From JBMNCR01 sp049366695 (lineage in GTDB: Bacteria; Bacillota; Clostridia; Eubacteriales; Alkalibacteraceae), in contig JBMNCR010000064.1 of the NCBI GenBank assembly GCA_049366695.1, positions 1 through 64,000 on the forward strand: a stretch of DNA of 64,000 nt. The letters are read 5' to 3'. Under the pieces are notes generated by a model. That model saw only the letters and a program-made list of their open reading frames with translations. It was not told the origin of the DNA and ran no database searches. Positions within the stretch are counted from its first letter, which is position 1; each line of letters opens with the position of its first letter. Shown here piece by piece: positions 24,069 to 33,006 of the stretch. Both the position numbers and the translations under genes were made by a program.

Positions 24069-25182
24069 TATTGTTATATTTGACTATTAATTTTTTAGTA
24101 AATAAACGCAACTTATATACCCATGACATTATGATAGGTACTACAAAGCATAATATCATATTAATACTTAAACCAAAATTTCTTGAATAATCAATTAATT
24201 CATAAGTGTCTTTTGCTATTAATCTAGTTAACAATATTATTATTATCAAAATTATATTGATATAAATATTCGAATCTTCAATATTAAATATATACTTAAT
24301 TATTCTTAAAGCCACCAAAGTCATAATTGATGTTAAAATAAGATCACTTAATGACCATGCTACGATCAACAGACTTTCAAGTCCTGTAATAGTTTGTAAT
24401 AAAGTGATTTTTTCAACAGCAGTTAGATATGCATAATTTGCATGACTCAATATATAATGTCCTGTATTTCCAATTAAATTTGCTAGAAGCACTGTCATAA
24501 TAAAAATCATAAATAACATAGCTTGCCATCCTCTTTTCTTTACATTCTCTATATCTTTTATGTTGTCACTTAAAAAAAAAGGTAACGATATAAACGCATA
24601 TGATGACAGCATGCCTATACTTCCTTTTAAAACAGGTATAATATCCAAGTATGATATGGGAGTTAAATAATCTAAAGATATATTTGGAAACATTATTGGC
24701 ATTAAAACAATATTTGAAAGCATTAACAGCCAAAAAAATATTTCTGCCATTCTTGAAACAACTATTAAACCTGCTCTAACTACAAAGGCTACTAATACTA
24801 TTAACACTATTATAAATAATTCATTTGCAATATTAGGGTGTATAGTAGTTACATACTTTTCTGCATAGTATTTCAAATTGAAGGAAGATATAAGCATTAC
24901 CCAAATTAAAAAAAGTATTGCTAATGATTTGCCAATAAGTTTATTTGTAATTTTCTCAAATATTTTTAAAAGAGATAACCCCGGAAATGCATTTAACATA
25001 AAATTTATTTGACTTAAAAGATAGTATAATATTATTGTAGCAAAAAGTGGACATAACCATCCAGCTTGCTTAGCTGCTATGCTTATTGTATTGGGAAAAA
25101 TTCTTACAACTGGTGAATATAATGATGTTAAATATATAAAAAAAAATGCTCTTGACGTTATCTTTCCTTTCTGTTTTTCCAT
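24064..25182 (-). CDS. gerB: GerAB/YndE-family germinant permease, copy 2
   Basis: 372 residues with about 10 membrane segments: the APC-superfamily B-subunit of spore germinant receptors. It opens MEKQKGKITSRAFFFIYLTS, and Pro/Gly breaks such as FPNISLDYLTPI are typical. It is last in the operon gerA-gerC-small-gerB-gerB and is closely similar along its whole length to the gene at 25279. B subunits bind germinants at the inner spore membrane. The start ATG follows AAGGAGTAA. Confidence 0.9.
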   Translation of the reverse strand: MEKQKGKITSRAFFFIYLTSLYSPVVRIFPNTISIAAKQAGWLCPLFATIILYYLLSQINFMLNAFPGLSLLKIFEKITNKLIGKSLAILFLIWVMLISSFNLKYYAEKYVTTIHPNIANELFIIVLIVLVAFVVRAGLIVVSRMAEIFFWLLMLSNIVLMPIMFPNISLDYLTPISYLDIIPVLKGSIGMLSSYAFISLPFFLSDNIKDIENVKKRGWQAMLFMIFIMTVLLANLIGNTGHYILSHANYAYLTAVEKITLLQTITGLESLLIVAWSLSDLILTSIMTLVALRIIKYIFNIEDSNIYINIILIIIILLTRLIAKDTYELIDYSRNFGLSINMILCFVVPIIMSWVYKLRLFTKKLIVKYNNK

Positions 25183-25278
25183 CTATTACTCCTTCGTTTT
25201 TTGAATATTTTAACAGTATATAATAAATATCATATTAAAAATCTACGTTAATTTTTAAGTAACACTAACCCTCACTAT

Positions 25279-26397
25279 TCATTTATCATCAAGTTTTATC
25301 ATTAGTTTTCTAGTTTTTAAACGTAATTTGTAAATCCATGACATTATAATTGGTATTACAAAACATAATATTAAACCAGTATTTATACCAAAATTTCTTG
25401 AATAATCAATTAATTCATATGTATCTTTGGCTATAAATTTAGTTAATAAAAATGTCATTATTAAAATAATATTTATATAAATATTTGAATTTTCAATGTT
25501 AAATATATACTTAATTATTCTTAAAGCAACTAAAGTCAAGATTGACATTAGAATAAGATCACTTAATGACCATGCTACAATCAAAGGGCTTTCAAGTCCT
25601 GTAACAGTTTCTAATAAAGTGATCTTTTCCACAGCCGTTAAATAAGCATAACTTGTATTAGCTAATATATAATGTCCTGTATTTCCAATTAAATTTAATA
25701 AAAGCAAGGTCATTATAAAAAACAAAAACATATTAGCTTGTAATCCTCTCTTTTTTATGTTTTCTATATCTTTTATATTGTCACTTAAGAATAATGGAAA
25801 GACTATAAATGCATTTAATGCTAGCATACCTATACTTCCTTTTAATACAGGTATAATATCCAAATATGTTATAGGAGTTAAATAATCTAAAGATATATTT
25901 GGAAACATTATCGGCATTAAAACAATATTAGAAAGCATTAGCAACCAAAAAAATATTTCTGCCATTCTTGAAACAACTATCAAACCCGTTCTAACTACAA
26001 AAGCTACTAATACTATTAGTACTATCATAAATAATTCATTTGCAATATTAGGGTGTATGGTTGTTACATACTTTTCTGCATAGTATTTCAGATTAAAAGC
26101 AGATGTAATTATCACCCATATTAAAAAAAATATTGCTAATGTTTTTCCAATAAACTTATTTGTAATTTTTTCAAATATTTCTAAAAGTGATAACCCTGGA
26201 AATGCATTTAACATAAAATTTATTTGACATAAAAGATAGCAAAATAATATTGAAGCAAAAAACGGACACAACCACCCGGCTTGCTTAGCAATTACACTGG
26301 TATAATTAGGGGAAATTCTAACTACGGGTGAATATAAAGATGTTAAAAAAACAAAAAATATTCCTCTAGACGTTATTTTTCCTTTCTGTTTCTCCAT
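25279..26397 (-). CDS. gerB: GerAB/YndE-family germinant permease, copy 1
   Basis: 372 residues, the same length as its downstream neighbour, with long identical stretches (for example KYYAEKYVTTIHPNIANELF) and scattered substitutions in the membrane segments. It is a tandem duplicate of gerB2 that has begun to diverge, for example ASNSNASK-free but FIVFPLFLSDNIK against FISLPFFLSDNIK. About 10 transmembrane helices. Two B subunits with one A and one C subunit suggest alternative germinant specificities. Confidence 0.9.
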   Translation of the reverse strand: MEKQKGKITSRGIFFVFLTSLYSPVVRISPNYTSVIAKQAGWLCPFFASILFCYLLCQINFMLNAFPGLSLLEIFEKITNKFIGKTLAIFFLIWVIITSAFNLKYYAEKYVTTIHPNIANELFMIVLIVLVAFVVRTGLIVVSRMAEIFFWLLMLSNIVLMPIMFPNISLDYLTPITYLDIIPVLKGSIGMLALNAFIVFPLFLSDNIKDIENIKKRGLQANMFLFFIMTLLLLNLIGNTGHYILANTSYAYLTAVEKITLLETVTGLESPLIVAWSLSDLILMSILTLVALRIIKYIFNIENSNIYINIILIMTFLLTKFIAKDTYELIDYSRNFGINTGLILCFVIPIIMSWIYKLRLKTRKLMIKLDDK

Positions 26398-26401
26398 CTA
26401 T

Positions 26402-26599
26402 TTACTCCTTTGCTTTTAAAATACCCATTAATAATTCAGTAAAAGATTTAAAATTTGGATCACTAATATAAATAGCAATCCCCATAATAATAATCACTAA
26501 AAAAAAATATACTATTATCTCTTTAATATACTTTTTATTTATTTTTTCTCTCAAATCAATAACCATAGTTATCCCTAAAATGATTAGAAGCTTTGTCAT
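26402..26599 (-). CDS. Small membrane protein of the ger operon
   Basis: 65 residues with two hydrophobic segments (about 3-14 and 28-47) and a basic middle (DLREKINKKYIKE). It sits between gerC (1-base gap) and gerB1 (4-base gap). Small two-helix proteins at this place occur in many clostridial and bacillar ger operons and modulate receptor function. No formal domain is recognisable. Confidence 0.75.
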   Translation of the reverse strand: MTKLLIILGITMVIDLREKINKKYIKEIIVYFFLVIIIMGIAIYISDPNFKSFTELLMGILKAKE

Positions 26600-27850
26600 T
26601 TACTCAACCTCTTTAAAAAAAATGGATTCTGTGAATTTGTAACTTCTTTCTATTTGTGAAGTAACTGTCACTTTGATATCTAATTCAGAAAATATATCAT
26701 CCCAGTCATCCTTGTAATCTTCCCATTTTACTGGATATTTATGATATACTTTATTGCCTATTCCCAATATATCTATTTCATTTTCTTGAGCAATTTTTAT
26801 TACTTCCTGTACTTCATTTAATACCTGTACTCTTTGTTTTTCTTCTAAAGCATTTAACATTTCTGCGTCTATTTTGACATCCATTCCATTAATTTCACTG
26901 ATATTAGTAGATACGTATACCTTTAACTCCACAGATAGTGTATCTCCTTCAATTTTAGGTATTATTTCAGATTTACCTTCTATTATTTCCAAATTAAACT
27001 TCGCTTCTTTTTCCTCAACGATAATAACCCCTGAAACAATCTCATTTATTATCCAATTTAACCCTCGAGCAGTATCTTCTTTTATATATTCAATAACTTT
27101 ACCATCCTTAAATATTGCATATCCCGAAATATGTGCAATAACATCTCCTAGAGCTAATTGCTCCTTAGTAGGTAATTCTACTATTTTTTCATTAAAATCC
27201 TCAAATTTACCCTCTATTATTTCTTCAGAACCTTGTTCTATTATTAATTCTTGTGTCTCAAGTTGCAGCTCTAAATATGGTAAATATCCATCTTTGTTTT
27301 CATATGACATATTAATAAAGTCTACAAGGTCATGTACACTTGAATATGACATAAGAACTAGATTTTCTATCATATTGTCTATATTTGATGGAATATCTAC
27401 ATTTTGCTCATATAAATACAAAATAAATTCTTGTGCACTCAATCCCTTTATAACTATAGGCATAGCAGTTAATCTTAATTCCTGATCTCTCATAGAAAAA
27501 TCGAGATATTTAAAAACATCTTCTTTAGCTGCGTCCTCACCTATTAAAATGTATTTATTATGCCCCCAGAATATATCTTTTTCAGCATACAAACCAATCT
27601 TTCTATTAACCTCAAATATTGTTTCACCAACGGAGGTCATTACATTAATAAGTTTTTCAGCATCTTCTTCAGTAGTAGGAGAAACAGTAGTTATCCTAAA
27701 CTCCTCAATTTCATCATCATTTTTATCAAATCCACATAGTGTAATAGAATACAAGTTTTCTATTTCTGTTCTACCTCGAATAATACCTTCAAACCCTGTA
27801 GCTAAAAATACAATAAAGACTAATAAAACAATTATCATTATTTTTTTCAT
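26600..27850 (-). CDS. gerC: Ger(x)C-family germination lipoprotein
   Basis: 416 residues, full length for the family. The N-terminal hydrophobic signal (MKKIMIIVLLVFIVFLATGFEG) is followed by an N-terminal domain opening RTEIENLYSITLCGFDKND, and the C-terminal domain contains EIDILGIGNKVYHKYPVKW and closes with the typical IERSYKF. The lipobox Cys expected after the signal is not obvious (ATGFEG), so lipid attachment is uncertain. It forms the receptor with GerA and GerB subunits. Confidence 0.9.
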   Translation of the reverse strand: MKKIMIIVLLVFIVFLATGFEGIIRGRTEIENLYSITLCGFDKNDDEIEEFRITTVSPTTEEDAEKLINVMTSVGETIFEVNRKIGLYAEKDIFWGHNKYILIGEDAAKEDVFKYLDFSMRDQELRLTAMPIVIKGLSAQEFILYLYEQNVDIPSNIDNMIENLVLMSYSSVHDLVDFINMSYENKDGYLPYLELQLETQELIIEQGSEEIIEGKFEDFNEKIVELPTKEQLALGDVIAHISGYAIFKDGKVIEYIKEDTARGLNWIINEIVSGVIIVEEKEAKFNLEIIEGKSEIIPKIEGDTLSVELKVYVSTNISEINGMDVKIDAEMLNALEEKQRVQVLNEVQEVIKIAQENEIDILGIGNKVYHKYPVKWEDYKDDWDDIFSELDIKVTVTSQIERSYKFTESIFFKEVE

Positions 27851-27860
27851 TTATTACTCC

Positions 27861-29387
27861 TTATTTTGTGTCTTGCAAATAATCAGGATTACTATTTTTC
27901 TTGCTTTTAAACATATTTCGAAAAACACTATCCCTGTAGTTATCTTGATCATTTCTAACAAATGGTGATAAATAAGGTACTCCTAATACTTCCATGGATG
28001 ATAAATGATAAGCCAATAGCATAATCCCCACAGTAAAACCAAATAAACCTATAATGGATGATAGAATGATAAATACAAATTGCCAACTCCATATACTATT
28101 AGCAAAATCTTTATTAGGAATAGCATAGTTTGCTATAGACGCAATAGCAACTACTACCACGGCGGCAGGACTTACAAATTTTGCATTCACTGCTGCCTCT
28201 CCTACAACAAGAGCGCCTACTAAAGTAACCATACTACCTACACTACTCCAAATACGTGTACCAGCTTCAATCAAAGTTTGAAATGCCAATACTAATATAA
28301 TTACTTCAAAAAACATAGGAAAAGGCATTTTTTCTCTAGAAGCAATCAGTGATACAGATAAACTGGTAGGAAGTAATTGTTGATGAAAAGTTGTTATACA
28401 AATAAAATATCCTGTTAATAGTAAAGCAAATGCAGTAAGAACATATCGCATAATACGATAGAAAGAAGTAATCATATAATTATTTGAATAATCGTCAGTA
28501 GTTTGAAAAAAATCTACAATAGTAGTGGGTAATACCATTGCAAATGGTATTCCGTCAATTAATAGTCCAACTTTTCCTTCTAGTAACCCTGAACTAAATT
28601 TATCAGGTTTCTCAGTATAATTTATTTGAGGAAATGTAGAATATTTATTATCAATAATATTTTCTTCTATAACACCAGTATATAGTACTTCATTAACTTG
28701 AATATCCTCTAATCTTGTTTTTAGTTCACTTAAGATACTTTTATTAACAGTATTTTGCATATATACTATGGCTACCAATGTATTACTTACATTACCTATA
28801 GTCATCTCTTCGATTATTAAGCAATTGGATTTTATCTTTCGACGCAGAGTAGCAGTATTTATCCTTATGGTTTCTACAAATACATCCTTTGAGCCTTTAA
28901 GTGAAGTTTCTTCAGTGGGAGTAGTAATAGACCTCATCATAAAACCCTTTGTATCGAACCCTATTGCAATTTTTAATTCATTAAAAATTAGCACAACATT
29001 TCCATTTAATATTGCACTTACTACATCTTTCATACTTTTAAATGTCTTCTGAGCAGAATAATATACTATTCCTTCTTCAATATAATTATATAAACCCTGT
29101 TCATCTTTAACATTAATCAATCTAATATCATTTACTAAAGGTTTAAGAATCAAATCACTTATAAAGTCGTGATTTACAAGACCATCGATATATGCCACAT
29201 TAATTATTACATTTGTCTTATTATTGACAGTTACCTGCTTGAGATCAAAATCAGAACTATTTCCAAGTATTTCTTTAATATTTTCCCCTGTAATTTCTAG
29301 ATTATCTACCCACTGATCAATAAAGGAGTGATTCATAGTAGATTTTTTAGTATCATTCTTTTTCTTTTTATCCTTTTTATTATTCAT
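27861..29387 (-). CDS. gerA: GerA-family germinant receptor A subunit
   Basis: 508 residues. A Lys-rich N-terminus (about 1-20) leads to the soluble N-terminal domain (about 25-290, including NVAYIDGLVNHDFISDLILKP in key part and the LLEGKVGLLIDGIPFAMVLPT motif). Five or so membrane segments follow (about 320-480), with GEAAVNAKFVSPAAVVVVA. It is the first gene of the complete ger operon, with an AGGAA site before the ATG. It acts as the ion-channel-like subunit of the spore receptor. Confidence 0.93.
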   Translation of the reverse strand: MNNKKDKKKKNDTKKSTMNHSFIDQWVDNLEITGENIKEILGNSSDFDLKQVTVNNKTNVIINVAYIDGLVNHDFISDLILKPLVNDIRLINVKDEQGLYNYIEEGIVYYSAQKTFKSMKDVVSAILNGNVVLIFNELKIAIGFDTKGFMMRSITTPTEETSLKGSKDVFVETIRINTATLRRKIKSNCLIIEEMTIGNVSNTLVAIVYMQNTVNKSILSELKTRLEDIQVNEVLYTGVIEENIIDNKYSTFPQINYTEKPDKFSSGLLEGKVGLLIDGIPFAMVLPTTIVDFFQTTDDYSNNYMITSFYRIMRYVLTAFALLLTGYFICITTFHQQLLPTSLSVSLIASREKMPFPMFFEVIILVLAFQTLIEAGTRIWSSVGSMVTLVGALVVGEAAVNAKFVSPAAVVVVAIASIANYAIPNKDFANSIWSWQFVFIILSSIIGLFGFTVGIMLLAYHLSSMEVLGVPYLSPFVRNDQDNYRDSVFRNMFKSKKNSNPDYLQDTK

Positions 29388-29464
29388 ATAATAAATTCCT
29401 ATCTATTTTTTGTTTATTGTTCCACAGGATATTATTTTATATACATGAATAATAAAATCTCAAT

Positions 29465-30295
29465 TTATCTATCTACTTCAATTATCTTATATAAATCTTT
29501 ACGTATATGCCGTAATAAAGGCAACTCTCCTCTCACTTTATCTATTAAATTCAAGTCAATTTCTTGAATTAGTATTCCTTCTTTTTCTTCTAGTTTATTT
29601 ACTACCTCTCCCCACGGATTTGTAATAATCGAATTTGCATATGAGATATACTTAGCTTTTTCATTTCTAGCAGGAGAACATCCTAAAGCATATACTTGAT
29701 TATCTAGTGCTCGCATTCTAAACGATATCTCCCAATGCACGGGCCCAGTTGTCATATTAAATGCTGCTGGAAAAGCTAAAAGTTTTGCTTCCTTATTAGC
29801 CATTAGCCTTGCTAACTCAGGAAATCTAATATCATAACATATACCTACACCTATCATGCAATACTCCGTTTCAACTATAGTTATATCATTTCCAGGTGCA
29901 AGGGTAAGTGACTCTTTAAATTTTTGACCTCCCTCAACATCAATATCAAACAAATGTATTTTTCTATGTTTTCCTATTTGCTTTCCATTATTATCGAAAA
30001 TATACGTAGTATTATATACTTTCTTTTCATCTAGTTCAGGTATTGAACCGGCAATTAGATACGCATTTGCACTTTTAGCAGATTTCGATAATATTTCCCA
30101 AGAAATATCTCCTTCAGTCTCAGCATATACAGGAAAAAGAGTCGATTCATAAGGACAATTAAACATTTCCGGCAACATAATAATTTTTGCCCCTTCATCT
30201 GCAGCTTTTTGTATTAATAAAGAAGCCTTACTAAGATTTCTGTTTTTGTCCTCTACAACCTCCATTTGTATCAAACCAACTATTATATTACTCAT
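29465..30295 (-). CDS. Nitrilase-superfamily amidohydrolase, omega-amidase-like
   Basis: 276 residues. The Glu-Lys-Cys catalytic set is visible as LPEMFNCPYE (Glu), KHRKIHLFD (Lys) and GICYDIRFPE (Cys). The FPAAFN and RARALDN-like (RMRALDNQ) segments resemble Nit2 omega-amidase, which deaminates alpha-ketoglutaramate and alpha-ketosuccinamate. The neighbouring methionine genes fit, because omega-amidase closes the transamination route of methionine salvage, but substrate choice is inferred. Start ATG follows GGAGAG. Confidence 0.85.
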   Translation of the reverse strand: MSNIIVGLIQMEVVEDKNRNLSKASLLIQKAADEGAKIIMLPEMFNCPYESTLFPVYAETEGDISWEILSKSAKSANAYLIAGSIPELDEKKVYNTTYIFDNNGKQIGKHRKIHLFDIDVEGGQKFKESLTLAPGNDITIVETEYCMIGVGICYDIRFPELARLMANKEAKLLAFPAAFNMTTGPVHWEISFRMRALDNQVYALGCSPARNEKAKYISYANSIITNPWGEVVNKLEEKEGILIQEIDLNLIDKVRGELPLLRHIRKDLYKIIEVDR

Positions 30296-30676
30296 AATTC
30301 ACTCTCCACTCTATATATTAAATAATCTATTTATTATTACTCTACAATAAAACTGTTTATCTATTAAAGTTATTATATATTTATTATATTAATATATACA
30401 AAGAAAAGATGGAATATAAAGTTGGAATGTTGGAAAAGGGTGTATGTGTTCTTCTGGGGGTCACAGATCCTTCGTCGCATACTCCTCTAGATGACGTAGT
30501 AGGATGGATGGTTCATTAATAGCTTAAATGTCATTCAGAGCGCAGCGAAGAATCTTATTCCCTAGCAACTGCTCCATATTAATAGTATGTAGTATTCCTC
30601 TTGGGTCACAGATCCTTCGTCGCATACTCCTCTGGATGACAGTAAAACGATAACTCAACAATTATTCAACAATTGT
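30296..30676. repeat. Intergenic repeat cluster between amidase gene and metY
   Basis: Two direct copies of a 39-base unit containing CACAGATCCTTCGTCGCATA...GATGAC (30457-30495 and 30602-30640), with an inverted related unit between them (about 30529-30557: TCATTCAGAGCGCAGCG...AATCTTA). The inverted unit can pair with either direct copy to form a large hairpin. Related units recur near 55730 and 56027. No coding frame is seen. Confidence 0.7.
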
Positions 30677-31963
30677 TTACTCTCCTTGCTGAAATGCTTG
30701 TTCTAAATCATATATAAGATCATCTACATCCTCTATACCTATGGATACTCTAATCATATCTGCACTGACCCCTGCTTTTTTTTGCTCTTCTTCAGAAAGC
30801 TGGGCATGTGTCGTGCTAGCAGGGTGTATGATCAATGATTTTACATCTGCTACATTAGCAAGTAAAGAAAATATCTCAAGACTATCTATAAATTTTTTAC
30901 CTGCTTGTAATCCTCCAACTATACCAAATGTAAAGATCGAACCACTGCCTTTTGGTAAATATTTTTTTGCCAGTTCATTATACTTATTAGTAGTAATCTC
31001 TGGATAATTGACCCAACTAACCTTCGGATGTTTTAGCAAATATTCCACTATTTTTTTAGTATTATATACATGCTTTTCTACTCTTAAAGATAATGTCTCT
31101 AATCCTTGTAATAGTAGAAAGGAATTAAAAGGACTTAATGATGCTCCAGTATCCCTTAATAGCTGTACTCTAGCTTTAATAATATATGCAATTGATCCAA
31201 AGGTTTCTGTATAGCTTACTCCATTATAGCTAGGATCTGGCTGAGTTAATCCTGAAAATCTTCCACTCTTAGCCCAATCAAATTTTCCACTATCAACTAT
31301 TACTCCACCTATAGAAGTACCATGTCCACCGATAAATTTTGTAGCTGAATGCACAACAATATCTGCTCCAAATTCAATAGGCTTTATCAAATATGGCGTG
31401 CCAAATGTATTATCGACAATTAATGGAATACCATTTTCATGGGCAATAATTGCTACTGCTTCTATATCTACAAGATTTATACTTGGATTACCAATTGTTT
31501 CAATATAAATTGCTTTAGTCTTTTCTGTAATTGCATTAGCAAAATTCTCTGGTTCATCAGAATCTACAAAAATCGTGTTTATCCCTAATTTAGGTAAAGT
31601 AGAAGCAAATAGATTATGTGTACCTCCATATAATGTGCTTGCTGAAACTATTTCATCCCCAACACCTGCGATATTTAATATAGAATAAGTAATCGCTGCA
31701 GAACCAGAAGCTACTGCTAACGCTCCAGCTCCTCCTTCAAGAGATGCAATCCTTTGTTCAAAAACATCTGTAGTGGGATTCATTATTCTAGTGTAAATAT
31801 TCCCTGATTCTTTTAATGCAAAAAGATCAGCTGCATGATCGGTATCGTTAAAAACATATGAAGTTGTTTGATATATTGGAACTGCCCTTGATCCAGTGGT
31901 GGGATCAGGTATTTGTCCAGCATGTACCTGTAAAGTATCAAATTTTAGTTGTTTTTTCTTCAT
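30677..31963 (-). CDS. metY: O-acetylhomoserine sulfhydrylase (MetY)
   Basis: 428 residues, a gamma-family PLP enzyme. The PLP lysine is in VVHSATKFIGGHGTS. Substrate-site segments include YTRIMNPTTDVFEQRIASLEGG (key part NPTTDVFE) and GSGSIFTFGIVGG. It combines O-acetylhomoserine with sulfide to give homocysteine, or with methanethiol to give methionine. MetA at 33007 has the acetyl-CoA-type residue, so the two form one pathway. A 19-base palindrome lies 67 bases upstream of the start, and two Rrf2 regulators precede it. Confidence 0.93.
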   Translation of the reverse strand: MKKKQLKFDTLQVHAGQIPDPTTGSRAVPIYQTTSYVFNDTDHAADLFALKESGNIYTRIMNPTTDVFEQRIASLEGGAGALAVASGSAAITYSILNIAGVGDEIVSASTLYGGTHNLFASTLPKLGINTIFVDSDEPENFANAITEKTKAIYIETIGNPSINLVDIEAVAIIAHENGIPLIVDNTFGTPYLIKPIEFGADIVVHSATKFIGGHGTSIGGVIVDSGKFDWAKSGRFSGLTQPDPSYNGVSYTETFGSIAYIIKARVQLLRDTGASLSPFNSFLLLQGLETLSLRVEKHVYNTKKIVEYLLKHPKVSWVNYPEITTNKYNELAKKYLPKGSGSIFTFGIVGGLQAGKKFIDSLEIFSLLANVADVKSLIIHPASTTHAQLSEEEQKKAGVSADMIRVSIGIEDVDDLIYDLEQAFQQGE

Positions 31964-32029
31964 TTTTTATGTCCTCCATTTCTTTTAATCCAGATATGTA
32001 TTGTTCTAATATACGTAAAAAATTTAAAC

Positions 32030-32048
32030 AGTAATCATTATGATTACT
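32030..32048. promoter_or_regulatory. Perfect 19-base palindrome upstream of metY
   Basis: AGTAATCATTATGATTACT, 9+1+9 with no mismatch, between the Rrf2 gene at 32072 and metY. A possible leftward -10 box (TATATT, about 32003-32008) would put the palindrome over the -35 region, so it is a credible operator. Confidence 0.55.
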
Positions 32049-32071
32049 ATAACTAATTTTAAGAAATAATC

Positions 32072-32488
32072 TTAAATATCCATATCATTTCTACTATCTT
32101 TTATTATATCTTCTAAAGTAATTGAATCAATTATTCCATTAACTCTATTATTTAGATTAGTCCAAACCTGTTTATTTATACTCTCACTAATCAAATCTCT
32201 TTTTTCATGTTCTAATTCTACTAAACTAATATTTCCTTCTAATGCCCTAAGTATTTCTCCAACTGTTATATTTGAGGTATCTTTTGTTATCATATAACCT
32301 CCTTGAAATCCTTTTGTACTTTTGACTAAGTTTGCTTTCTTAAGTAAAGAAAATACTTGCTCTAAATATCTAATTGATATATCTTGTCTCATTGAAATAT
32401 TATTAAGTGAAATGTATTCATTATTAGAATTAGTAGCTAATTCAAACATTGCCCTTAATCCGTATCTTCCCTTTGTGGATAGTTTCAT
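32072..32488 (-). CDS. Rrf2-family regulator without obvious Fe-S cysteines
   Basis: 138 residues: MKLSTKGRYGLRAMFELA, then DISIRYLEQVFSLLKKANLVKSTKG-type (key parts SIRYLEQVFSLL and KGFQGGYMI), ending in a helix. The winged HTH and dimer helix are complete. It has no cysteine cluster, unlike its neighbour, resembling the CymR type that regulates cysteine metabolism via a CysK partner. It lies upstream of metY in the same direction, with the palindrome between them. Confidence 0.85.
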   Translation of the reverse strand: MKLSTKGRYGLRAMFELATNSNNEYISLNNISMRQDISIRYLEQVFSLLKKANLVKSTKGFQGGYMITKDTSNITVGEILRALEGNISLVELEHEKRDLISESINKQVWTNLNNRVNGIIDSITLEDIIKDSRNDMDI

Positions 32489-32512
32489 TTTATTCTCCCC
32501 TCATACTTTAGA

Positions 32513-32941
32513 TTAATCATTATTTGTAGTTACTGAATCTAACAAATCTTGTATTGAAATAGAATCAGTAGTAGCGTTTATTTCATTCATTATTCTCTTC
32601 CAAATTGACCTTGTTGGACATTGTTTATTTCTACTGCACTCATTATCTTGACTTTCATCCACACAAAAAACTGGCGCTAAATTTCCTTCAACTGCCCTTA
32701 ATATTTCTCCTACTGTTGTTTTACTAGCAGATTTTGCTAACATAAATCCACCATTATTTCCCCTAACACTTATGAGAATATCTTTCTTTTTCAATACAAC
32801 AAATATTTGTTCCAAATAGCTCTTTGAAATATTTCTTCTTTCAGCAATATTTTTAATTGCATCAAGTTTTGTATCTTTTGTTATTAAAGCTAAATCTAAT
32901 ATAGCTTCAAGTGCATACTTACCCCTTGTAGAAATTTTCAT
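32513..32941 (-). CDS. Rrf2-family regulator with IscR-like cysteine cluster
   Basis: 142 residues from MKISTRGKYALEAILDLA; a GTG three codons upstream is possible. The winged HTH is followed by a dimerisation helix. Three cysteines, in FCVDESQDNECSRNKQCPTR (key positions C..C..C), occupy the place of the IscR/NsrR iron-sulfur ligands. It may therefore sense Fe-S or redox state. It is a paralogue of the gene at 32072 and precedes it by 24 bases, so the two are probably co-transcribed. Confidence 0.85.
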   Translation of the reverse strand: MKISTRGKYALEAILDLALITKDTKLDAIKNIAERRNISKSYLEQIFVVLKKKDILISVRGNNGGFMLAKSASKTTVGEILRAVEGNLAPVFCVDESQDNECSRNKQCPTRSIWKRIMNEINATTDSISIQDLLDSVTTNND

Positions 32942-33006
32942 ATCAACCACATCCTTCTGTATTCAATTAACTACATTTGTTCTTAACCTTAAAGTCTAAA
33001 TCACTT

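Noticed and set aside
26874..27485. Rightward 203-codon frame inside gerC
   Set aside because: Shadow of the intact gerC frame; no ribosome site and no recognisable protein features.
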